This document shows positions 1 to 7,138 of a DNA stretch of 7,233 bases, piece after piece. The DNA lies in assembly GCA_947177315.1 (NCBI GenBank), contig CAMWTX010000075.1:1-7233 (forward strand), read 5' to 3'. Each line of letters opens with the position of its first letter. Positions within the stretch are counted from its first letter, which is position 1. This DNA comes from an uncultured Bacteroidales bacterium (lineage in GTDB: Bacteria; Bacteroidota; Bacteroidia; Bacteroidales; P3). Position numbers and translations under genes: made by a program. The notes under the pieces are model-generated. The model saw only the letters and a program-made list of their open reading frames with translations, had not been told where the DNA came from and made no database searches.

Positions 1-3000
1 AGAAAAATCTTCGTGGCAGGGGGCGTTTTGTTACTATCTTCTTTGGTTTTGGCCGGGAAGCCTGTCAGGAAAAAGATGAAAGCGGATTTCAAACCGCAGA
101 TATTGCAGACGGCGGTATTGAAAGACAGTAAGAGTGTTCGTCCTTTCAACCGTGCCAAGGGAGAAAGGAGCGATATCGACAATATGTATGGCGGTTGGGC
201 ACGTTATGATGTATATGATGATTTTGACGATATCTTCGGTTTCGATATCACCGACCCCACCAAGCCGTATGACTTGTTTACCGCAGATATTTTATGGAAC
301 AACAATCATAAAATCTGTGCGGCCGCATGGGATGGTTCCCGAATCCATTTTGTGAGCGAAATCTATATGTCTGAATATGATCGTTATTTGATCGGGTACA
401 GAGGTATATTGGATCCGCTTACCGGAGATTTGGAGCTGTTGGGAAAAACTGGTTATGCTTCCGCTGCCACCGGAAACCTGAACGCCATGACCTTTGATCC
501 GGTGGGGCGTAAACTGTATGGTGTGGCATTGAATGGGGTTCTGTATAATGTTTCGATGACCGACAGCACGTCCACGGCCATCGACACCATTCGCTGGCAA
601 GGGCAGAAGGTGGGGTATCCGATGACTTTGTCGGCATCTCCTTCGGGTTCGCTTTTCGCTATCTTCAGCAACGGCTTTTTATACAAGATAAACAAGACGG
701 ATGCCGTAGCCACGTTGGTAGGTGCCGTGGGGGGCGAAACGGTTCAGCTGGCATACCAGTCGGCAACATTCGACCGTCTTTCGGGCGAACTCTATTGGGC
801 GCGTGCCGGAAGCGAATCCATCGACCTGTTTAAGGTGGATACTCTTACTGGAGAAGCCGATTTTTATTCGGAATTCGGTTTGCAGACTACGGGGCTTTTC
901 CATCAGTATTATGAAGATATGTGCGATATTTACCCAGGTCCGGTAGAAGATTTGGAAGCGGTTTCCGAAGGATTGCAGGTTTCTTTCTCCTGGACGAATC
1001 CGACCGTCAACGGCTTGGGCGAAGAGGTGGATTGTTTTGACAAAATCTATGTCTATAGGGCTGTCGGTATGGGCGGTTTTACGAAGTTCGACAGTATCCT
1101 TTCCGTTCCGGCGGGTCAGAAAGGTTCTTACACCTGCACCGAACTGCAGGAGGGCTATTATAGTTATGGCTTTCAGGTGGTCAATACAAAAGGTATTGTT
1201 TCGGGTATCCGTACCACAAGCATAGGGCTTTACAACTTTACCCTGCCGTATGCCACCGGTTTTGAGGAAACGGACAACAATACACCGCTTAACCCGGACA
1301 CGACGGTTAAATTCGTTACCGATCCGAAATTGGTTTATGCCGGCTCCGTTTCGGCTTTTATTCCTACCTTTAGCCGTCTGCGTATCGCCGGTTTGCCTTT
1401 TGAAAAAGGAACCACCTATCGCCTTACTTTTACGGCACGCGGTTATGAATTGGGGCTGGTGGGGTATGGTACGCTTAACAAACCTTTTACTGTAAAACCC
1501 TTTTCTACGCTTAATGTGCGTTTAAATGACAATGAAAAGGTATATTATCCGGAGGTAACAAGAAGTCTTGATTGGGTTAACGCCACGGTTGACGTATATA
1601 CCGAAGTTTCCAAAAGTTGCGTTCTTGCGTTTTCCACCAGCATTTTCGATGAATATTATCTTGACAATGTACGCATAGAAACCCTTACTCCGAACACGGT
1701 TCCCGGCCGGGTTTCGGAACCGTATGTAAGCAACGCGGGAACCAGCCTTGCCGTGGATGTTTCTTGGAAGAATCCTCAGAAGACGGCGGGAGATGAAGAG
1801 TTGCAGGACTTGCAGGGTGTTGTTGTTCAAGTGGCTTCCAACCGTAGGTTTTCTGCCGAAGATGTGGTGCTTTCCGATACCGTGAAAACAATGCAGATAG
1901 GAGGTGAAATGCACAAAACCTATACGATGACACGTGATGGTTATTGGTATTTCCGTTTTGTCGCCTTCAACGAAAACGGCGTTTCTCCGATGGATACCTC
2001 CATTTCTTCAGCATGGATTGGACGAGATACGGTAATGAGTTATCCGATAGGACTCATGGCACAAAACCTGCCCGAGGGAAAGATTAGGCTGAAATGGAAC
2101 AAAATGCCCGACAAGGGCATACATGGCGGTGATTTGGACGGAACGATTACCGGTTATCGTGTTATCCGTATGACCGGAAGTGGAGAAAGTTATAAGGAAA
2201 ACATCACTCCGGATACCGTGTTTGAAACCGAAACCTTGCCGATGAACTATTATACGTTCAGCGTGAATGCAATCCGTAACGGCAAATATGATGGAGACAG
2301 CAATGCCATTCGTTTGGTCGGCGGTTTGCAGGGCGGACAGACGGTAGTTACCGATATTGCCAGCAGTGCAGGTTACAGCACGCATCCGTTCAATGTCTGC
2401 ACCGAATTTTCCAATCAATCGACGGTGAACCAGTTTATCGTAAAACGCGATTTATTCAAGGAACCTTGCATTATCGATACGCTTTATTTTATGATAAGCC
2501 CGATTAGTCTGGGCTTCAATCAGAAGATAAAGATTCATTTGGGAACCTACCGTAAGGATTTGTTTTCCGAATATGGAGATTGGGTGGCCATAGATTCACT
2601 TACCGAGGTGTTTGCCGGATCGCTTCGTTTCGAAAAAGGAGCGAGCATATTGAAAATACCTGTAAAACCGTTCTATTATGATGGGAAACGGAATCTGTTG
2701 GTAAGTGTAATCAAAGGACAGCAGACGGCTCGTCTGGATGTCCGTTTCATCAGTAATCCCGTTTACGAATATTATCCGCAGATTCACGATTATCATTTGG
2801 AAACGATGTCCGATTATTACGACCTTACGGGCAAACCTGTCATGCAGAAAGGAATCGCGTTGGAACCTGTATTTCTGGTAAATTGCAAGCAAAACCTCAA
2901 CACCCTCAAAGGACGTGTAACGGCAGGCGGAGAAGCGATTGCCGGTGCATTGATAGAAATAAGCAAAACGGAGACATCTTCTGGTATGGCGTTTTCTCAA

Positions 3001-4707
3001 ACGCTTCGTAGCGATAATAACGGTAATTTCGCTTTTGCCTATTTCCCGGATAATACCTACCATATCCGGGTTTCGTATGCCGGAATGCAGGATTTCGAGC
3101 GGGAGATTGAATTGACGGGCGGTCAGACGGAAGAACTGCAGGTGAAACTTATCGGTGCGCAGAAAGTGAAATTGGCCGGTATCGTTATTGACCGCTTGAA
3201 GCAAGGTGTTCCAAACGCCCGTGTCGCGTTGGAAGAAGTGAAAGATGCGGTGGCATTTACGGATGCGGATGGAAATTTCGCGCTGGAAGATATTTTCGGT
3301 TCAACCCGCTATACGGTAAAAGTCACGCACGACCTTTATCAAGATTATCAGACGCAGGTCAGGGTGGGAGAAGATGCCGAAAGTCGTATGGATACGGTTC
3401 GTTTGGTGTATTATCCGTTCCCCGTGGGGCATGTACGGGCAAAGGAATCCGAAGATGGCAGGATAGTGGTGGAATGGGAAAAGCCCTTGCAGAGCGTTTC
3501 CACCGTTGAACGGAAGTATCACGGACCACGCAAGAGTTCCATCTGTTCCAGTGCGGAAATTTCCGCCGGCATCCGGTTCAGCAAGGATTCCTTGCGGAAA
3601 TGGGTGGATGCCCAGCCTGATTTAACGGTGAACAGTGTGGCTTTCCAATCTACCGACACCACGGCGCATTATACCCTCCGTCTTTTCTCAACGGATTGGC
3701 AGACGCCCGATTATGAACAGGAAGTGGGCTATATGCCTTCCGCCCATCATCGTATTTTCTTGGATTCGGCTTTTAAAGTGGATACGACCCGCGACTTGTT
3801 GGTGGCTGTTCGTGTGGCCAGAGGTTACAAGGGATGCCCCCTGGCCAATGACGCCGGTCCGCAGCTGAATGACGGTTCGTTGGTGAACCAAGGTGGCGAA
3901 TGGCGTCATATGTCTGACTTCATGCATGGGGCGGATGGATCCAATTGGATTCTGAGCGCGTTCTTCGGCGCTGTTCAAATGGCGGATGCTCCGGCAGGGT
4001 ATAGGGTTTATCGTGCCAGACAGGAAGCGGGGCCTTGCCGTTGGGAATCGGTGGCCGCAACGGATGCCGAAACACGTTCCTATACGGATCAGGGTTTTGG
4101 AGACTTGCCTTTCGGGGATTACCGTTACGCCATCCGTGCCGATTGGTTCGACAACAATCTGAGCCACGAAAAGATTACACCGGTTTTTGAAAAGGATATG
4201 TCGTTTGCGCTTACATTGAATATCGATGATCCTGCCGGTATCCTGCCGGAGGGAACCGTTATCGTACTTACCAGCTTAGACGGTTTGGATGTGTACGAAC
4301 AGGAATTGCCGGCTTCTTCGCAATTGGTTTATGAAACAATCCGTCGTAACACTTATCGGATTTCGGCAAAGGGTGGCTATTCTTGCAAGTTCTCGCCCGA
4401 ACAGATCACTGTTTCGGAAAACGGAACGGTAACCGTTTCGGTTGTGGCTGTCGGAAATCAAAATATTCAGGATGCTGCTGTTTCGGTTTATCCCAATCCC
4501 TCGGCAGACGGTCGGTTCATATTCTCGTGCGAAAGAGAGAATACGGTTTATGAAGTATTTGCCGTGGATGGCAGATTGCTTCTTTCGGGCAAACTTTCTT
4601 CCCAAGAGGTTACCATAGATTTGTCCTCTTTTGGAAGCGGCGTTTACGTATTGCGCGCTGTTTCGCCCGAAGGTATGTTTACCCGAAAACTTATCGTTGA
4701 AAGGTAA
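1..4707 (+). CDS. Large secreted multidomain T9SS cargo protein (Fn3 / beta-sandwich / carboxypeptidase-regulatory-like), 5' partial
   Basis: The reading frame is open from base 1 to the TAA at 4705-4707 (1568 codons in the window; residues are numbered from the codon at bases 1-3). Residues 1-20 (RKIFVAGGVLLLSSLVLAGK) are a signal peptide with probable cleavage after A18, so the GTG at 13 is an internal Val and the true start lies just left of the window. Approximate domains: propeller-like region 54-308; Fn3 311-407; jelly-roll with a TGFEETD start and a YYLDNVRI end 411-564; Fn3 567-672 and 679-775; beta-sandwich 785-963; two carboxypeptidase-regulatory-like domains 968-1054 and 1055-1136; Fn3 1137-1395 interrupted by a sandwich at about 1162-1331; small beta domain 1400-1482; T9SS type A sorting domain 1492-1568 (VSVYPNPSADGRF, GVYVLRA, final KLIVER). 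The family is exported by the Sec pathway and then by T9SS to the cell surface or medium. No protease or glycosidase motif is visible, so an adhesin, binding or structural role is inference. Domain limits are read by eye; the T9SS call is firm. Confidence 0.9.
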   Translation, partial: RKIFVAGGVLLLSSLVLAGKPVRKKMKADFKPQILQTAVLKDSKSVRPFNRAKGERSDIDNMYGGWARYDVYDDFDDIFGFDITDPTKPYDLFTADILWNNNHKICAAAWDGSRIHFVSEIYMSEYDRYLIGYRGILDPLTGDLELLGKTGYASAATGNLNAMTFDPVGRKLYGVALNGVLYNVSMTDSTSTAIDTIRWQGQKVGYPMTLSASPSGSLFAIFSNGFLYKINKTDAVATLVGAVGGETVQLAYQSATFDRLSGELYWARAGSESIDLFKVDTLTGEADFYSEFGLQTTGLFHQYYEDMCDIYPGPVEDLEAVSEGLQVSFSWTNPTVNGLGEEVDCFDKIYVYRAVGMGGFTKFDSILSVPAGQKGSYTCTELQEGYYSYGFQVVNTKGIVSGIRTTSIGLYNFTLPYATGFEETDNNTPLNPDTTVKFVTDPKLVYAGSVSAFIPTFSRLRIAGLPFEKGTTYRLTFTARGYELGLVGYGTLNKPFTVKPFSTLNVRLNDNEKVYYPEVTRSLDWVNATVDVYTEVSKSCVLAFSTSIFDEYYLDNVRIETLTPNTVPGRVSEPYVSNAGTSLAVDVSWKNPQKTAGDEELQDLQGVVVQVASNRRFSAEDVVLSDTVKTMQIGGEMHKTYTMTRDGYWYFRFVAFNENGVSPMDTSISSAWIGRDTVMSYPIGLMAQNLPEGKIRLKWNKMPDKGIHGGDLDGTITGYRVIRMTGSGESYKENITPDTVFETETLPMNYYTFSVNAIRNGKYDGDSNAIRLVGGLQGGQTVVTDIASSAGYSTHPFNVCTEFSNQSTVNQFIVKRDLFKEPCIIDTLYFMISPISLGFNQKIKIHLGTYRKDLFSEYGDWVAIDSLTEVFAGSLRFEKGASILKIPVKPFYYDGKRNLLVSVIKGQQTARLDVRFISNPVYEYYPQIHDYHLETMSDYYDLTGKPVMQKGIALEPVFLVNCKQNLNTLKGRVTAGGEAIAGALIEISKTETSSGMAFSQTLRSDNNGNFAFAYFPDNTYHIRVSYAGMQDFEREIELTGGQTEELQVKLIGAQKVKLAGIVIDRLKQGVPNARVALEEVKDAVAFTDADGNFALEDIFGSTRYTVKVTHDLYQDYQTQVRVGEDAESRMDTVRLVYYPFPVGHVRAKESEDGRIVVEWEKPLQSVSTVERKYHGPRKSSICSSAEISAGIRFSKDSLRKWVDAQPDLTVNSVAFQSTDTTAHYTLRLFSTDWQTPDYEQEVGYMPSAHHRIFLDSAFKVDTTRDLLVAVRVARGYKGCPLANDAGPQLNDGSLVNQGGEWRHMSDFMHGADGSNWILSAFFGAVQMADAPAGYRVYRARQEAGPCRWESVAATDAETRSYTDQGFGDLPFGDYRYAIRADWFDNNLSHEKITPVFEKDMSFALTLNIDDPAGILPEGTVIVLTSLDGLDVYEQELPASSQLVYETIRRNTYRISAKGGYSCKFSPEQITVSENGTVTVSVVAVGNQNIQDAAVSVYPNPSADGRFIFSCERENTVYEVFAVDGRLLLSGKLSSQEVTIDLSSFGSGVYVLRAVSPEGMFTRKLIVER
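4480..4704 (+). other. T9SS type A C-terminal sorting domain coding segment
   Basis: The last 75 or so residues of the large protein carry the usual signature of the Por/T9SS sorting domain. It opens with VSVYPNPSADGRFIF, followed by a YEVFAVDGRLL strand, a GKLSS turn, an ITIDLS-like strand (VTIDLSSFGSGVYVLRA) and a basic end, TRKLIVER. In this family the domain directs passage through the outer membrane and is normally removed by the PorU sortase, often with attachment to anionic lipopolysaccharide. Its presence implies that T9SS genes exist elsewhere in this genome; none is in the window. Confidence 0.93.
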
Positions 4708-4728
4708 GAGAAAAGGTGCTCTAAAAGC

Positions 4729-4763
4729 AAAGAGGGAAAGTGCAACGCACTTTCCCTCTTTTT
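4729..4763. terminator. Bidirectional rho-independent terminator between convergent genes
   Basis: A perfect stem of 13 base pairs (arms 4731-4743 and 4747-4759) encloses a three-base loop AAC, and two extra A-T pairs extend it outward (4729-4730 with 4760-4761). Read rightward, the arm runs into TTTTT at 4759-4763, followed by TATAT. Read leftward, the hairpin is followed by TTTGCTTTT. It lies 21 bases after the stop of the large plus-strand gene and 20 bases after the stop of iorB, so it can end both transcripts. The rest of the 76-base gap holds nothing else that I can see. Confidence 0.92.
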
Positions 4764-4783
4764 ATATCGGTACGGATCGATGT

Positions 4784-5356
4784 CTATTTCGCCTGGTCGC
4801 GGCCCAAGGCCAGTGCCTTGAGGTTGGTTTCCACGATTTCTTCGCCTTTGCTGCCGAAAATGGCGCGGATGGCCTTTTCGAACTCTTCGTAGGGAAGACC
4901 CAGTTTGTCGGCGGCGGCACCCAGGATAACCATGTTGGCCGAACGCGGGGCGTTGATTTCCTTGGCCAAGGCATCGGCGTTGAACGCCACGATGTTCTTT
5001 ACCTTCTTCAACGCGGCTTCCAGATCATTGTCGGCAGGATAGTCGGGCACGTTCTTGAACGCTTCGGTATTGGTCACCACCCATCCGCCTTCGTGCAGCA
5101 TGGGCAGGTAGCGCAGCGCCTCCATAGGTTCCACCGAGATAATCAGGTCTGCCTTGCCTTCGGGAATCAAATCCGAGCAGATAGGTTCGGTGGAGATACG
5201 TAGGTGCGATTGCACATCGCCCCCGCGCTGGCTCATGCCGTGCACTTCGGCTTGCTTGAGGTACATATTGTTGGCCACGGCGGCACGACCGATAACGGTG
5301 GCGATAGAGAGGATACCCTGTCCTCCCACACCGGCTAATATGATGTCTTTTTTCAT
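4784..5356 (-). CDS. iorB: Indolepyruvate:ferredoxin oxidoreductase, beta subunit
   Basis: 190 residues, the usual size for the small (gamma-domain type) subunit of the aryl-pyruvate:ferredoxin oxidoreductases. With IorA it oxidatively decarboxylates indolepyruvate, phenylpyruvate or 4-hydroxyphenylpyruvate to the aryl-acetyl-CoA, giving CO2 and reduced ferredoxin, in the cytoplasm. The protein opens with a Rossmann-like strand and GVGGQGI (residues 9-15). It then has the family motif HGMSQRGG (39-46) and, near the C-terminus, SANMVILGA (139-147). There is only one cysteine (C60), so it binds no iron-sulfur cluster, as expected. The ATG at 5356 is chosen over an in-frame TTG at 5365 because MKKDIILAGVGGQG matches how the family begins. 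The start is 21 bases after the iorA stop, so the two genes are surely co-transcribed. The spacer is AT-rich with no Shine-Dalgarno sequence. The gene ends at a TAG, and the terminator follows 20 bases on. Confidence 0.95.
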   Translation of the reverse strand: MKKDIILAGVGGQGILSIATVIGRAAVANNMYLKQAEVHGMSQRGGDVQSHLRISTEPICSDLIPEGKADLIISVEPMEALRYLPMLHEGGWVVTNTEAFKNVPDYPADNDLEAALKKVKNIVAFNADALAKEINAPRSANMVILGAAADKLGLPYEEFEKAIRAIFGSKGEEIVETNLKALALGRDQAK

Positions 5357-5377
5357 TTCAATCAATTTAAAAGGTAA

Positions 5378-6991
5378 CTACTTGCTTTCGTTTTTGGCCT
5401 TGGCGGCGGCTTTTACCCGGCGTGCCGCGGTTTGGATGCATTCGCGGCGCGGAACAATCACCGAAACTCCTTGATAGGCGATTTCTTCCTTGATAACCTG
5501 TACGTTTTCTTCGTGATGGTTCTTCAAGGGCTTGATAACGCGGATGTGTTCCCTTTCAACACCCAGGCCAAGACAGATGGATTCAATCTTGCCGAAAGCC
5601 GCCGAATCCTGGCCGCCCGTCATACCGGTGGTGGAGTTGTCGAGAATCATCACGGTGATGTTGGCTTTGTCGTTCACGGCATCCAACAGACCCGTCATGC
5701 CCGAATGGGTAAAGGTGGAGTCTCCGATAACGGCCACTGTAGGCGTGAACCCGGCATCGGCGGCGCCTTTGGCCATCGTGATGGAGGCACCCATATCCAC
5801 CGTGGAATAAATGGCGTTGTAAGGAGGCAGCGCGCCGAGCGTGTAGCAGCCGATATCGGCGAACACGTGGCCTCTGTCGAAGTCTTTCATCGCTTCGTTC
5901 AGGGCATTGTACGAATCGGCGTGCGGACAACCCACGCAGAGCGAGGGAGGACGTGCCACCACCACGCTGGGAACCGCTTCGCCGCAGGTTTTGGGCAGGC
6001 CGAGCGCCTTGGCCAGAATGTTGGGGTTGAGTTCCCCGTCACGCGGCAGCGTGCCGTCCAAACGGCCCAGAATCTTGCCGCTTTCGTCCAGATAGCCGCG
6101 GATCAGTTCTTCGTAGATGGGATAGCCTTCTTCCACCACCATCACTTTGTCGCATTCGCTCATAAGCTTCTTGACCGAAGCGCGGGGAATGGGATACTGG
6201 CTGATCTTGAGCACGGGGTGGGGGCATTTGCCGCCGTAGTTTTCCTGCAGGTAGTTGTAGCCGATACCGCAGGCGATGATGCCCAGTTTCTTGTCTGCAC
6301 CGTCCTGATAGGCGTTGAAACCGTCGTTGAGCGCGCAGTTTTCAAATTCCTTCTGTTTTTCCAGCAGTTCTTTGTAGAGCTTGCGGGCGTTGGCGGGAAG
6401 CAGGATAAAGCGTTTGGGATTCGGATCCAGTTTAATCGGGTTCTGTCCGCGGCGTTCCCGCAATTCCACGCCGCTGCGGCTGTGCGCCATACGGGTGGTT
6501 ACACGGAAAAGAACGGGGGTGTGCAGTTTTTCGGACAAATCGAACGCATAGCGGATCATATCGTAGGCTTCCTGCTGGTTGGAAGGTTCCAGACAGGGAA
6601 TCTGCGCAAAACGGGCGTAGTAGCGCGAGTCTTGTTCATCCTGGGAGGAGTGCATGGAGGGGTCGTCCGCGATAAGATAGACCAGACCGCCGTTGGCGCC
6701 GGTAATGGCGGAGTTGGTGAAGGGGTCGGCGGCCACGTTCAAGCCCACGTGCTTCATGCACACCAAGGCGCGCCGGCCGGTGTAGGAAACACCGATGGCC
6801 GATTCCATGGCCGTCTTTTCGTTGGCGCTCCACGTGCAGTGGATGTTTTCGTCGCGCGCGATTTTTGAGTGTTGGATATATTCGGTAATCTCCGTGCTGG
6901 GAGTTCCCGGATAGGCATAGACACCGGAGATGCCGGCATCCAAAGCCCCTTGTGCAATAGCCTCGTCGCCGAGGAGAAGTAGTTTTTGCAT
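5378..6991 (-). CDS. iorA: Indolepyruvate:ferredoxin oxidoreductase, alpha subunit (no ferredoxin domain)
   Basis: 537 residues from the ATG at 6991 (MQKLLLLGDEAIAQGA). This is the large, thiamine-diphosphate-binding subunit. The N-terminal pyrimidine-binding half has YPGTPSTEI (residues 27-35) and SANEKTAMES (about 55-64), followed by the PFTNSAITGANGG and DDPSMHSSQDEQD stretches typical of IorA. The C-terminal half has CVGCPH (352-357), DIGCYTLG (379-386), the diphosphate/Mg motif GDSTF...LDNSTTGMTGGQ (423-461) and the family signature PRREC ending at C518. GDS rather than GDG is normal in IorA. The protein stops shortly after PRREC with a basic Ala/Lys tail. The archaeal-type C-terminal domain with two cysteine-rich cluster motifs is absent. 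C352, C355 and C382 could align with proximal-cluster ligands of related 2-oxoacid oxidoreductases (inference). An ATG at 7012 (544 residues) is the alternative start. A TTG at 7072 is rejected because it coincides with the predicted transcription start. First gene of the iorAB operon. Confidence 0.95.
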   Translation of the reverse strand: MQKLLLLGDEAIAQGALDAGISGVYAYPGTPSTEITEYIQHSKIARDENIHCTWSANEKTAMESAIGVSYTGRRALVCMKHVGLNVAADPFTNSAITGANGGLVYLIADDPSMHSSQDEQDSRYYARFAQIPCLEPSNQQEAYDMIRYAFDLSEKLHTPVLFRVTTRMAHSRSGVELRERRGQNPIKLDPNPKRFILLPANARKLYKELLEKQKEFENCALNDGFNAYQDGADKKLGIIACGIGYNYLQENYGGKCPHPVLKISQYPIPRASVKKLMSECDKVMVVEEGYPIYEELIRGYLDESGKILGRLDGTLPRDGELNPNILAKALGLPKTCGEAVPSVVVARPPSLCVGCPHADSYNALNEAMKDFDRGHVFADIGCYTLGALPPYNAIYSTVDMGASITMAKGAADAGFTPTVAVIGDSTFTHSGMTGLLDAVNDKANITVMILDNSTTGMTGGQDSAAFGKIESICLGLGVEREHIRVIKPLKNHHEENVQVIKEEIAYQGVSVIVPRRECIQTAARRVKAAAKAKNESK

Positions 6992-7031
6992 GGTATATGG
7001 TTTGTTATTCATTATTGCGGCCATGTGTGGG

Positions 7032-7049
7032 CTCGGAACCGTATCCGAG
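7032..7049 (-). other. Small hairpin in the iorA leader
   Basis: A perfect inverted repeat, CTCGGA / TCCGAG, with a six-base loop lies between the predicted -7 box and the iorA start. It would fold in the 5' leader of the iorA RNA. No run of T follows on the minus strand, so it is not a rho-independent terminator. A regulatory role is possible but not shown; a stem of six pairs is short enough to be chance. Confidence 0.4.
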
Positions 7050-7076
7050 GGATATTTCCGCCCGATGCGCAAGCAA

Positions 7077-7084
7077 CAAATATA
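7077..7084 (-). promoter_or_regulatory. Bacteroidetes-type -7 box for iorAB
   Basis: On the minus strand this reads TATATTTG, an exact match to the Bacteroidetes primary sigma factor -7 consensus TAnnTTTG. The -33 element is weak: a TTTC lies 22 bases upstream (7107-7110), and a perfect TTTG at 7113-7116 is too far away at 28 bases. Transcription would begin near 7070-7073, giving a leader of about 80 bases to the ATG at 6991. The box sits in the 147-base gap between mnmA and iorA, the expected place for an operon promoter. The rest of that gap shows no terminator for mnmA, so some read-through is possible. Confidence 0.6.
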
Positions 7085-7138
7085 ACAATTTTCCGCGTAG
7101 CGTGGAGAAAGCCAAAGGCGAAAGGCTGTCGGAGGCGT

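Noticed and set aside
2596..3204. A 202-codon minus-strand frame inside the large surface gene
   Set aside because: Fully antisense to a region encoding recognisable beta-sandwich and regulatory-like domains. No recognisable motif of its own.
4631..5203. A 190-codon plus-strand frame spanning the end of the large gene, the terminator and antisense iorB
   Set aside because: It crosses the terminator hairpin and overlaps two well-supported genes in other frames; no family resemblance.
5667..5735. GDS in place of GDG in the thiamine diphosphate motif of IorA, considered as loss of a key residue
   Set aside because: GDSTF at this position is, as far as I know, normal for the IorA family, and the matching LDN...TTGMTGGQ segment is intact.
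5432..6868. A 478-codon open frame on the plus strand, antisense to iorA
   Set aside because: It lies wholly within iorA on the opposite strand. Its product is rich in repeated His, Gly, Val and Phe without any domain, which is the expected shadow of a GC-rich, codon-biased gene. iorA is certain from its motifs.
7095..7130. Short repeats AAAGGC and a five-pair inverted repeat CCGCG / CGTGG after mnmA, considered as an mnmA terminator
   Set aside because: The pairing is weak (one G-T pair on the plus strand, an A-C mismatch on the minus strand), and no T-tract follows in the direction of mnmA transcription.
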